Part shown: piece by piece, positions 1 through 7,939 of the stretch | Position numbering within the stretch: position 1 is the stretch's first letter | How the letters are laid out: each line of letters begins with the position of its first letter | The notes under the pieces: generated by a model | Told to the model about the DNA's origin: nothing | Seen by the model: only the letters and a program-made list of their open reading frames with translations | The model's database searches: none | Assembly: GCF_001686925.1 (NCBI RefSeq) | Contig: NZ_LVEN01000002.1 | Coordinates: 276,017-340,016, forward strand | Length of the DNA stretch: 64,000 nt | Direction: 5' to 3' | Source of the DNA: Flavobacterium piscis | Lineage (GTDB): Bacteria > Bacteroidota > Bacteroidia > Flavobacteriales > Flavobacteriaceae | Translations under genes and position numbers: made by a program

Positions 1-32
1 TTAAATTATAAGGAATCGCTTTTTTAGATTTT

Positions 33-479
33 TTATTCTTTTATTTTAGAAAGGGAAATAGCATTAATACAATAACGCAGGCCGCTAGGTTCAGGACCAT
101 CAGGAAAAACGTGTCCTAAATGAGCGTCGCAGGTATTGCAAACTACCTCAACGCGAATCATTCCGTATGATTTGTCTGCATGATAAGCTATAGCATTTTC
201 TTTTAGCGGTTGTGTAAAAGACGGCCAGCCCGTTCCTGATTCAAACTTCTCGCTTGCGTCAAAAAGTAAAGTGCCACAACATTTGCATTCATAAATTCCC
301 GGATCGAATAAACTGCAAAGTTCAGAACTAAAAGACCTTTCGGTACCTTTTAGTCTTGTTACCTGAAATTCTTCAGTAGTTAAAATCTGTTTCCATTCTT
401 CAGGTGTTTTTTCCACTCTTTTATCAGGAGTTGGATTTCCTTTGTTCGTAAAACGAATTATATCTGCCCACTTAATCAT
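33..479 (-). CDS. msrB: peptide-methionine (R)-S-oxide reductase MsrB
   Basis: This enzyme reduces the R epimer of methionine sulfoxide in damaged proteins, using thioredoxin as electron donor. The 148-residue protein is a complete MsrB domain without a signal peptide, so it is probably cytosolic. Visible motifs are the zinc-binding pairs CKCC (Cys65/Cys68) and CNTC (Cys114/Cys117), the fold motif GTGWPSF (residues 82-88), HLGHVF, and RYCIN with the catalytic Cys137. The start is an ATG at 479. It is transcribed leftwards, and the window begins only 32 bases after its stop, so no operon partner can be judged on that side. The family assignment is secure. Confidence 0.95.
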   Translation of the reverse strand: MIKWADIIRFTNKGNPTPDKRVEKTPEEWKQILTTEEFQVTRLKGTERSFSSELCSLFDPGIYECKCCGTLLFDASEKFESGTGWPSFTQPLKENAIAYHADKSYGMIRVEVVCNTCDAHLGHVFPDGPEPSGLRYCINAISLSKIKE

Positions 480-575
480 AATTGTTGTTTTAAATTAAAA
501 AGATTTAATAAAGTTACTATTTCAGATAGTTAAAAACTAATAAGAATAAATACCATTACTTATAAAAGTAAGCAA

Positions 576-1430
576 TTAATTATCAAATGGATAATTCTCA
601 TATCGTTTATATTCTCCAGTTTCGCAATTTATTTTAACTACATAATGTTTAAGATTTCTGGGAACAAGATCATCAGGAAGTGTTCCTGATTCTGTTTCTT
701 CGCCAAATACGTAGTAACTATTTTTTGGACCAACCTCAATCCCATTAGTTGTTGTAGATCTAAAAACCTGATCTTTTCTTTTTTCTTTCAGGATACGCTC
801 CGCATCTTCTATTTTTATTTTGCATTTTTTTGTAAAACCATAATATGCTATGCTATCAGATACGCTAATTTTATGAATATGCTTGGATATTTCAGGGTTA
901 ATCCATCCGTTTTCCCTAAAAAGTACAGGTCGTAAAAAAACTTCATTATTAATTGTAGGATTGTCAGAAAATCTACAGTCATTACTTCCAACATATCCGG
1001 TCATTCCGTAATGTAAGTAAGCATAATGATGATAGCCTGAGATATAATAATGCAATTTGTTTTGTGTGGTAACTACAATGGTATCAGTTTTTAAAAATGC
1101 TTTGTAAGGAATAGTAATAGATTTATATTCATCATAACTGGTTCTTTTATTGAACCCATTTTTAATCAATGTGTCCTGAATAAATTTTCCTTGTCTTAGT
1201 ATCTGAAACTTAAGAATATTAATTTCATTCTTTTTGAATTTTGCAAACTGAATCTCAGGTTGTTCAGTAATAAGTTTGACTGTATCGCATTCTTTTGAGA
1301 ATTCAATTGAATCAATTTCGGCTTGTTTTCTTCGGTGATCTGATGACCAAAAGAACCAACCAATTATTATTGCTACCAGAGTAATAAAAGTACCTATAAT
1401 TACTAAACAACCTTTGATATATTTATTCAT
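576..1430 (-). CDS. membrane-anchored protein of unknown function
   Basis: I do not recognise this 284-residue protein. It has a short basic N-terminus, one hydrophobic segment (about residues 8-29, ending GWFFW) and then a long soluble part. It is probably a single-pass protein with the bulk outside the cytoplasm, since there is no lipobox. The soluble part is rich in Tyr/His around residues 125-145 (HYYISGYHHYAYLHYG), and its end (VVKINCETGEYKRYENY) resembles the conserved end of small Bacteroidota lipoproteins. Its ATG follows the prfB stop directly (TAAATG), so it is almost certainly cotranscribed with prfB, although no functional link is obvious. Confidence 0.75.
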   Translation of the reverse strand: MNKYIKGCLVIIGTFITLVAIIIGWFFWSSDHRRKQAEIDSIEFSKECDTVKLITEQPEIQFAKFKKNEINILKFQILRQGKFIQDTLIKNGFNKRTSYDEYKSITIPYKAFLKTDTIVVTTQNKLHYYISGYHHYAYLHYGMTGYVGSNDCRFSDNPTINNEVFLRPVLFRENGWINPEISKHIHKISVSDSIAYYGFTKKCKIKIEDAERILKEKRKDQVFRSTTTNGIEVGPKNSYYVFGEETESGTLPDDLVPRNLKHYVVKINCETGEYKRYENYPFDN

Positions 1431-2529
1431 TTATTCTTCCTCTCTTTGCCCCATCATCATTAAAAATGCTTTTAGGAAAGGATCAATATTTCCGTTCATA
1501 ACGCCATCTACATCGCTGGTTTCATAACCTGTACGAACATCTTTTACTAACTTGTAAGGCTGCATTACATAATTACGTATTTGCGAACCCCATTCGATTT
1601 TCATTTTTCCGGCTTCGATATCAGCGCGTTGTGCCTGCTGTTTTTTCAATTCGATTTCATACAATTGCGAACGCAACATTTGCATGGCACGTTGTCTGTT
1701 GTCTTGCTGAGATCGTGTTTCAGAACATTGAATCTGGATTCCGGTTGGTTTGTGTACCAATTGTACTTTGGTTTCAACCTTATTCACATTTTGTCCTCCT
1801 GCACCACTGGATCGGGAAGTTGTAATTTCAATATCGGCAGGATTAATGTCGATTTCGATACTGTCATCAACAAGCGGATAAACATATACAGATGCAAATG
1901 AAGTATGGCGTTTGGCATTGCTATCAAAAGGAGAGATTCGAACCAAACGATGTACACCGTTTTCTCCTTTTAAATATCCAAAAGAATAATCGCCCTCAAA
2001 TTCCAGCGTAACGGTTTTAATTCCCGCAACCTCGCCAGCCTGAAAGTTTAGTTCTTTTATTTTAAAGCCATAGCTTTCTCCCCACATCATATACATACGC
2101 ATTAGCATTCCTGCCCAATCACAACTTTCGGTCCCGCCGGCTCCGGCAGTAATTTGTACAACGGCACTTAAACTATCACCTTCGTCAGAAAGCATATTTT
2201 TGAACTCGATGTTTTCGATATGAGCTTGCGTTGTATTATAATGCTCGTCTAATTCTTCTGCAGAAAGTTCCCCCTCTTTATAAAAATCATAGGCAAGTTG
2301 TAATTCATCTGTAAGTTCGATGGCTTTGTTGTAATCTTCGATCCATTTTTTCTTGTTTCGAAGGTTTTTTACAATGACTTCGGCTTCTTTTGCATTGTTC
2401 CAAAAGTCGGGTGCGAAGGTTTTTTCTTCTTCGTTGGCAATTTCAATTAGTTTGGCATCAACGTCAAAGATACCTCCTCAACGCACCAAGGCGCTCCACA
2501 ATACCTTTTATTTGTTCGGTAGTTGTCAT
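1431..2529 (-). CDS. prfB: peptide chain release factor 2, with programmed +1 frameshift
   Basis: RF2 releases finished proteins at UGA and UAA codons. The gene is read in two frames. A 21-codon frame starts at ATG 2529 and ends at TGA 2466-2464. A +1 shift on the preceding CTT continues into the main frame, which ends at 1431 and gives 365 residues, the usual RF2 length. In that protein SPF (residues 199-201, stop-codon recognition) and GGQ (244-246, peptidyl hydrolysis) are both present. The first Met of the long open frame (2195) is internal; the coding sequence between 2195 and 2464 is in frame and RF2-like. Annotating only 1431-2195 would lose the N-terminal third. A -7 promoter element lies at 2628-2635. 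Confidence 0.96.
2463..2478 (-). promoter_or_regulatory. prfB programmed +1 frameshift site
   Basis: Read on the minus strand the site is AGGAGGTATCTTTGAC: a full Shine-Dalgarno-like AGGAGG, three bases (TAT), the slip codon CTT, the in-frame stop TGA and a following C. This is the classical bacterial prfB arrangement, in which scarce RF2 lets the ribosome slip by +1 and so make more RF2. The protein frame confirms it: translation after the shift reads [15 protein letters not shown], as expected for RF2. Confidence 0.95.
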
Positions 2530-2608
2530 AAATTAATAGTAGTTTTAATTGTTTTTTGAATTTTACGTGGTTGATAAAATGGATCTATAAAAAATAAATT
2601 TTAAATCA

Positions 2609-2657
2609 ATACGTAATTTTTATTGTACAAAAATAAGATATAGTTTTTAGATTATAG
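2609..2657 (+). repeat. decayed copy of the ltaE promoter region
   Basis: This stretch aligns with 3044-3090, the segment just before and including the start of the threonine aldolase gene. Both begin ATACGTAATTTT, then share TACAAAAA, AGATATA and TTTTTAGA in the same order with a few small gaps, at roughly 80 percent identity by eye. In the downstream copy the -7 element is TAATTTTG. Here the G is lost (TAATTTTTA), so it is probably inactive in that direction. The whole gap 2530-3085 otherwise holds the prfB promoter and no recognisable gene. Confidence 0.55.
2628..2635 (-). promoter_or_regulatory. probable prfB -7 promoter element
   Basis: TATTTTTG on the minus strand fits the Bacteroidota -7 consensus TAnnTTTG. 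It lies about 100 bases before the prfB start. A convincing -33 TTTG was not found. Confidence 0.4.
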
Positions 2658-3048
2658 CATTAATTTTAACATATAAAATAGTCTCTAAAAAGTCTGTCTG
2701 TTTAAATACGTTGCCTAAATATAATTTGCTTTCAGGAATTATTTAGTTAAGATAAAAAAGAGAAAAATATTTAAGGATGGCTCGTCGCCAGTAAAAATTG
2801 TGCACTTTTTTTATGTTATTTTTACGCTTGAATATTTGTCTGATTATCAAATAGTTATTTATTTGCTCTGTATTGCATATCAGCTGCGTATTTTTTGTCT
2901 AACAAATTGGTTATTAAAATTATAAATCAATTTTAGAATATTAATGGTAGTTTTATATGATTTTTGTAAATATTGCGTTAATTTGGTTTAATTGTATTTA
3001 CAAGTTAAATTTTAGCAAAACTTGCCAAGAATAACTATCAGTAATACG

Positions 3049-3056
3049 TAATTTTG
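3049..3056 (+). promoter_or_regulatory. probable ltaE -7 promoter element
   Basis: TAATTTTG fits TAnnTTTG and lies 29 bases before the ATG of the aldolase gene, giving a short 5' UTR of about 24 bases. Confidence 0.5.
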
Positions 3057-3085
3057 CTTTACAAAAAAGATATACTTTTTAGAAT

Positions 3086-4105
3086 ATGGAGATAAATTTA
3101 ATTAGCGATACTATTACCAAACCTACAAACGAAATGTTGCAGTATATGTTTAACGCTCATGTTGGCGACGATGTATACAGGCAAGATCCTACAGTTATTG
3201 AGTTGGAAACCAGAGTCGCTGAGTTTTTTGGTATGGAGGCAGGACTATTTTTTCCGTCAGGAACCATGGCCAACCAAACCGCTATAAAATTACATACACA
3301 ACCCGGAGAGCAATTAATTGCAGATAAATTTGCACACGTTTATAATTATGAAGGTGGAGGAGTTTCGTTTAATAGTGGCGTTTCTTGTTGTTTATTAGAT
3401 GGAAATCGAGGGATGATTACCGCAAATCAGGTAGCAGCAGCCATTAACGATCCGGAGTTTTATCATAGTCCGTTAACGAGTTTGGTTTGTGTAGAAAACA
3501 CAACCAATAAAGGAGGCGGAGCTTGTTATGAGTTAGAAGATCTAAGAGAAATAAAAAAAGTTTGCGATGCCAATAATTTAAAATTCCATTTGGATGGAGC
3601 CAGAATTTGGAATGCACTGGTAGCTAAAAGACAAAATCCGAAAGATTTTGGTGCTATTTTCGATACTATCTCGGTTTGCTTATCAAAAGGATTGGGAGCT
3701 CCAATAGGCTCTATTTTGTTAGGTAGTAAAGCTGATATTCACAGAGCGTTGAGAATCAGAAAGATATTGGGAGGAGGAATGCGTCAGGTAGGTTATTTAG
3801 CTGCAGCCGGTTTATATGCTTTGGCCAATAATATCGAAAGATTGGCAGAAGATCATCGACGTGCAAAAGAGATCGCGGCAATTTTAAGTACGAAACCCTG
3901 GGTATCTCATATTGAACCTGTAGAAACTAATATTTTGATTTTTTCATTAGCAGAGGGCTATAGTGATCAGCTTTTGATTGAAAAATTGAAACAAAAAAAT
4001 ATTTTGATAAGCTCAATGGGGCACAATAAACTAAGGGTTGTAACTCATTTAGATTATAAAGAAGTAATGCATACTTATGTAATTGAAACGCTTCAGAAGT
4101 TTTAA
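3086..4105 (+). CDS. ltaE: low-specificity L-threonine aldolase
   Basis: This PLP enzyme cleaves L-threonine or allo-threonine to glycine and acetaldehyde. The 339-residue protein is a full-length fold-type I beta-eliminating lyase. It begins with the family signature INLISDTITKPT, has HLDGARIWNA (Asp170 and Arg173 at the cofactor and carboxylate) and the Schiff-base lysine in SVCLSKGLGAP (Lys201). It stands alone between its own promoter and a strong terminator, convergent with adhE. AdhE can reduce acetaldehyde to ethanol, so the two products could be linked metabolically; that link is inference from adjacency only. Confidence 0.93.
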   Translation: MEINLISDTITKPTNEMLQYMFNAHVGDDVYRQDPTVIELETRVAEFFGMEAGLFFPSGTMANQTAIKLHTQPGEQLIADKFAHVYNYEGGGVSFNSGVSCCLLDGNRGMITANQVAAAINDPEFYHSPLTSLVCVENTTNKGGGACYELEDLREIKKVCDANNLKFHLDGARIWNALVAKRQNPKDFGAIFDTISVCLSKGLGAPIGSILLGSKADIHRALRIRKILGGGMRQVGYLAAAGLYALANNIERLAEDHRRAKEIAAILSTKPWVSHIEPVETNILIFSLAEGYSDQLLIEKLKQKNILISSMGHNKLRVVTHLDYKEVMHTYVIETLQKF

Positions 4106-4127
4106 TTCCTATTTTAAAAAAATAAAA

Positions 4128-4157
4128 AAAACCGCCCTTAATTTAAAGGCGGTTTTT
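4128..4157. terminator. bidirectional terminator between ltaE and adhE
   Basis: The arms ACCGCC and GGCGGT are flanked by an A-run on the left and T-run on the right, so the hairpin can stop transcription from both convergent genes. Confidence 0.85.
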
Positions 4158-4179
4158 AAGTTTTTATCTCAATTTATAT

Positions 4180-6879
4180 TTAGATTTTTTCTCCGTAATA
4201 TGCTTTACGCATAATTTCTTCCATATCTTTTACTAAAGGTAAACGAGGGTTTGCCGGAGTACATTGATCTTCAAAAGCATTCATGGCAAGTATATTCAGT
4301 TTTGCAAGCCATTCTTTTTCATCAAGACCTTGTTCTTTAAAACTCATTTTTATTCCTACTTTTTTACCCAATTCGTAACAGGCCTGAGCATAAACCTGTG
4401 GACCGTCTTTTGGTCCTTTTGCAGGAAGACCTAACACCTGGCAAATTTCGAAATACTTTTGATCTGCTTTATAAGTAGAGTATTTAGGCCATACCGAAAG
4501 TTTTCCGGGAACTTCGCCATTGTATTTAATAACATAAGGCAATAAAATGGCATTTGTACGACCGTGCGGCGTATGGAACATTCCTCCAATTTTGTGGGCC
4601 ATAGAGTGAGAAATTCCTAGCATTGCATTGGCAAAAGCCATACCTGCAATTGTTGATGCATTGTGCATTTTATCGCGTGCCTCGTCATCATTTTTACCGT
4701 CAAGGTAGGTTCTCTCCAGATATTGAAATACCATTTTAATAGCTTGCAGCGCAAGTCCGTCTGTGTAATCATTCGCTACAATAGAAACGTATGCTTCTGT
4801 TGCATGCGTAAGTACATCCATTCCGGTATCTGCAATAACTGACGGAGGAACAGTTTTCGTTAACTCAGAGTCAATAATAGCAACAGTAGGCGTAAAAGCA
4901 TAATCTGCCAAAGGATATTTTTTATTGACAGAATGATCTGAAATTACGGCAAAAGGAGTTACTTCTGAACCAGTTCCTGAGGTCGTTGGTATACAAATCA
5001 TTTTTGCTTTTGTTCCTAAAGTTGGAATTTTTACCGCACGTTTACGAATATCCAGGAATTTTTGTTTGACGTCATCAAACGAAACCTGAGGTTGTTCGTA
5101 CAGTAGCCACATAACTTTGGCAGCATCCATAACAGATCCTCCTCCTAATGCAATAATACTATCCGGCTGGAACTCACACATTGTTTCGGCACCTGCTCTG
5201 GCAGTTTCAATGCTTGGATCCGGTTCTACATTAGAGAAAATTCTAATATCGACTTTGTTGGCACGACGATTTAATACGTCTATAATTTTTTGAACAAAAC
5301 CAAGTTTTAGCATACTCAAGTCAGTTACGATCATAACTTTGTCAAGAGATTGCATTGATTTTAAATATTGAATCGAGTTAGGCTCGAAATAGATTTTTGA
5401 AGGGACTTTGAACCACTGCATATTATTGTTTCTTCTACCAATTCGCTTGATATTGATTAAATTTATTGCTCCAACATTTCCTGAAACAGAGTTTTTTCCA
5501 TAAGATCCGCATCCAAGGGTAAGAGATGGAATAAATGAATTGTAAACGTCTCCGATACCTCCAAAAGTCGAAGGAGAGTTCCAGATTACACGAATGGCTT
5601 TTACTGCCACTCCAAATTCTTTGGCTATTTTTTCATCTTTTGTATGAATGGCTGCTGAGTGTCCTAATCCGTCAAATTCGACCATTTGTTCAGATAATTT
5701 TATACCTTCAGCAGTTGAATTTGATTTTAGAATTGCCAGTACAGGAGAAAGTTTTTCTCTGGTCAAAGGTTCGTTTACGCCAACTTCTGTTACTTCTGCT
5801 GCAATAATTACAATATTTTCAGGTACCGAGAAACCAGCTTGTTGTGCAATCCATTGCGGAGATTTTCCAACAATATTTGGATTTAATTTTGCGCCACCGC
5901 AGTTTACACCTTTTGCAGTAACTCCAAACATTAATTCTTCTAGTTTTGCTTTTTCTTTTTCATTAGCAAAATAAACATGATGATGTTTAAAAGCTGCTTT
6001 TGTTTCTTCATAGATTTCTTTATCGATAATAGCAGCTTGTTCAGAGGCGCAAATCATTCCCCAGTCAAATGATTTTGAAAGTACAATGTCATAAACAGCT
6101 TGTTTTATATTGGCGGTTTTTTCGATATAAGCAGGAACGTTTCCGGCACCAACACCCAGTGCAGGTTTACCACAAGAATAAGCGGCACGAACCATTGCGT
6201 TTCCTCCGGTAGCCAGAATGGTTGCAATTGTAGGGTGATTCATCAAAGCATTTGTTGCCTCTACCGATGGATATTCGATCCATTGAATACAATTTTCCGG
6301 AGCTCCTGCAGCAACTGCAGCATCACGAACTACAATTGCAGCAGCTTTAGAACATTGTTGAGCCGAAGGATGGAAACCAAATATAATTGGATTACGGGTT
6401 TTAAGGGCGATTAAAGCCTTGAAAACAGTAGTAGAAGTAGGGTTTGTTGTTGGTGTTACACCACAAATTACTCCCACTGGTTCTGCAATTTCTACAATTC
6501 CGGATAATTGATCTTCTCCTATAATACCTACGGTTTTTAAATTTTTTAAGCTATTGGTTACATTTTCAGCAGCAAACATATTTTTGGTTGCTTTGTCTTC
6601 AAAAATACCACGGCCTGTTTCTTCAACAGCATGCAAAGCAAGTTCGCCGTGTTTGTCTACGGCAGCAACAGAGGCTTTGGCCACAATATAATCAACTTGC
6701 TCCTGATTAAGGTCCAGGAATTGTTCCAGAGCAATTGCTCCTTTTTTGGCAAGTTCTTCGACATGAGCAATAGCATCAACTTTTAGAGTTTCCTTTACGG
6801 CATCTTTTACTAATCCAGCACTTTGTTTTTCTGCTGTTTTGTTTTCGGTTCCATTTGGACTTAAAGTTTTCTCATTCAT
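4180..6879 (-). CDS. adhE: bifunctional acetaldehyde-CoA/alcohol dehydrogenase AdhE
   Basis: AdhE converts acetyl-CoA to acetaldehyde and then ethanol, reoxidising two NADH. The 899-residue protein has the usual two-domain order. Residues about 30-470 form a CoA-acylating aldehyde dehydrogenase with catalytic Cys277 in GMICASEQ. Residues about 485-899 form an iron-dependent alcohol dehydrogenase with GGGSVMDAAK, TTSGTGSEVTPF and the metal-binding HSMAHKIGGMFHTPHG region. No truncation or frameshift is seen. AdhE belongs to fermentative metabolism and is notable in a genus usually described as aerobic. A -7 element (TACTTTTG) about 75 bases upstream suggests a single-gene transcript. Confidence 0.95.
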   Translation of the reverse strand: MNEKTLSPNGTENKTAEKQSAGLVKDAVKETLKVDAIAHVEELAKKGAIALEQFLDLNQEQVDYIVAKASVAAVDKHGELALHAVEETGRGIFEDKATKNMFAAENVTNSLKNLKTVGIIGEDQLSGIVEIAEPVGVICGVTPTTNPTSTTVFKALIALKTRNPIIFGFHPSAQQCSKAAAIVVRDAAVAAGAPENCIQWIEYPSVEATNALMNHPTIATILATGGNAMVRAAYSCGKPALGVGAGNVPAYIEKTANIKQAVYDIVLSKSFDWGMICASEQAAIIDKEIYEETKAAFKHHHVYFANEKEKAKLEELMFGVTAKGVNCGGAKLNPNIVGKSPQWIAQQAGFSVPENIVIIAAEVTEVGVNEPLTREKLSPVLAILKSNSTAEGIKLSEQMVEFDGLGHSAAIHTKDEKIAKEFGVAVKAIRVIWNSPSTFGGIGDVYNSFIPSLTLGCGSYGKNSVSGNVGAINLINIKRIGRRNNNMQWFKVPSKIYFEPNSIQYLKSMQSLDKVMIVTDLSMLKLGFVQKIIDVLNRRANKVDIRIFSNVEPDPSIETARAGAETMCEFQPDSIIALGGGSVMDAAKVMWLLYEQPQVSFDDVKQKFLDIRKRAVKIPTLGTKAKMICIPTTSGTGSEVTPFAVISDHSVNKKYPLADYAFTPTVAIIDSELTKTVPPSVIADTGMDVLTHATEAYVSIVANDYTDGLALQAIKMVFQYLERTYLDGKNDDEARDKMHNASTIAGMAFANAMLGISHSMAHKIGGMFHTPHGRTNAILLPYVIKYNGEVPGKLSVWPKYSTYKADQKYFEICQVLGLPAKGPKDGPQVYAQACYELGKKVGIKMSFKEQGLDEKEWLAKLNILAMNAFEDQCTPANPRLPLVKDMEEIMRKAYYGEKI

Positions 6880-6952
6880 AATAATTTGTGTTATAGTTAA
6901 TATTCACTTTTAATGCAGTTTTATAGATTGTGATAACTAGTTATTTTACGGA

Positions 6953-6960
6953 CAAAAGTA
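6953..6960 (-). promoter_or_regulatory. probable adhE -7 promoter element
   Basis: TACTTTTG on the minus strand fits TAnnTTTG and would give a 5' UTR of about 70 bases before the adhE ATG. Confidence 0.45.
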
Positions 6961-7412
6961 TTTTTTGAGTCTGATGTATAATTAACTCTGAAAATTTATT
7001 TTGTAACTAATTTCTTATTCTATCTTTTATGTTGTTTTTATTGTTTTTGATTTGACTTATCCTTACAAATATTCGCTTACTAAAGAAAAAATATTGATAC
7101 GGTTTTACTTCTGATAAAAATAAAATCCTGTTGGTTTTAGCTTTTTATCTGTATCAAATATCAAGACATATCAAGAGAATAAAGCTGATATTTGTCAGTC
7201 TAAAAAAAAATCTACGCAAACGTTTTCTGTTGAAAGTCATTATTTTATGCTTAAAAAACGAGCTAAAAAGAAGTGTAGAAAGAGGAAGTTTACAATCTTT
7301 AAAAAAAGAAAAAGCAAGTAAATTTATAGTGGTAAAAAAACGTAAAGGCAGAACTATTTCGATTGCAACAAAGAAATTTTAAAAGAAAAAAGAGTAGGAG
7401 AAAGGCATAAAA
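6961..7412. other. A+T-rich intergenic stretch without a convincing gene
   Basis: The only sizeable open frame here (7131-7382, plus) begins with TTG and encodes a Lys/Arg-rich sequence typical of translated A-rich DNA. I see no promoter for it and do not annotate it as a gene. The stretch separates adhE from the ybaB terminator. Confidence 0.4.
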
Positions 7413-7449
7413 AAATCCGATTCATTTAGTTAAAAATGAATCGGATTTT
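7413..7449 (-). terminator. terminator downstream of ybaB
   Basis: A 15-base perfect inverted repeat (arms AATCCGATTCATTT and complement, loop of 7) is followed on the minus strand by a T-run. The T-run side points to termination of the leftward ybaB transcript. Confidence 0.85.
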
Positions 7450-7474
7450 ATTTAAAAAGAAGTAAAAAAATCTC

Positions 7475-7795
7475 TTATTTGAATAAATTATCCATTCCTG
7501 GAATCATTGGCATATCCATTTTTGCAACAGCATCAAGTTCTTGTTCGTTAACGCTTGTAGCTCTTTCAATTGCCTTATTTAGCGTTACTACCAAGTAATC
7601 CTCTAATTGTTCTTTATCTTCAAGCAAAGAATCATCAATAGAGATCGATTTTACTTTTCTATTTGCAGTTAATGTTACCTTTAGTAATCCGTCAGCGCTT
7701 TGTTCATCAATCAAAACAGTATCTAAACGCTTCTTAGTATCTTCAATTTTTTGTTGGGTTTCTTTAAGTTTACCCATCATTCCCATTAAATCCAT
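7475..7795 (-). CDS. YbaB/EbfC family nucleoid-associated protein
   Basis: This small DNA-binding protein belongs to the family found next to dnaX-recR in many bacteria. The sequence [19 protein letters not shown] begins the N-terminal helix, followed by the beta-sheet ([18 protein letters not shown]) and a Met-rich tail ([14 protein letters not shown]), which is standard for the family. An upstream in-frame ATG exists at 7822. However, the -7 element TAATTTTG at 7824-7831 would put the transcript start at or after that codon, so I choose the ATG at 7795 (106 residues). It is monocistronic between its promoter and its terminator. Confidence 0.88.
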   Translation of the reverse strand: MDLMGMMGKLKETQQKIEDTKKRLDTVLIDEQSADGLLKVTLTANRKVKSISIDDSLLEDKEQLEDYLVVTLNKAIERATSVNEQELDAVAKMDMPMIPGMDNLFK

Positions 7796-7823
7796 TTTTG
7801 TTGATTTTTTAAATTGTTTCATA

Positions 7824-7831
7824 CAAAATTA
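7824..7831 (-). promoter_or_regulatory. ybaB -7 promoter element that decides the start
   Basis: TAATTTTG on the minus strand fits TAnnTTTG. It sits two bases upstream of the first in-frame ATG (7822), so the mRNA must begin near 7818 and the second ATG (7795) is the likely start. Confidence 0.5.
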
Positions 7832-7877
7832 GTATATTGCTTTATCATATCAATAGAATATTTTATGAAAAAATTAA

Positions 7878-7907
7878 TTTGGTTCTATTGTCTTTGTAGT
7901 ATTTTTG
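7878..7907 (+). promoter_or_regulatory. promoter of the oligopeptidase B gene
   Basis: TTTG at 7878-7881 and TATTTTTG at 7900-7907 are separated by 18 bases. This is the full two-part Bacteroidota promoter and the best match in this window. It predicts a start near 7913 and a 5' UTR of about 27 bases. Confidence 0.7.
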
Positions 7908-7939
7908 CTCCTTCGTATTTAAAAACTAATGCTTAATCA

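Noticed and set aside
1581..1901. 106-codon frame on the plus strand
   Set aside because: It is antisense to the prfB coding sequence, whose protein is unmistakable.
1431..2195. prfB as a 254-residue gene starting at an internal ATG
   Set aside because: RF2 needs its N-terminal domain, and the frame continues to a proper frameshift site and ATG at 2529.
2660..3040. Possible ncRNA or tRNA in the prfB-ltaE gap
   Set aside because: No cloverleaf or conserved structure was visible; no other rRNA or tRNA gene was found in the window.
5535..6414. Three plus-strand frames
   Set aside because: They lie opposite adhE and have no family features.
7131..7382. 83-codon plus-strand frame encoding a Lys/Arg-rich protein
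   Set aside because: It begins with TTG, lacks a promoter, and its composition is what A-rich DNA gives in translation. An alternative 24-codon ATG frame inside it is likewise only Lys/Arg-rich.
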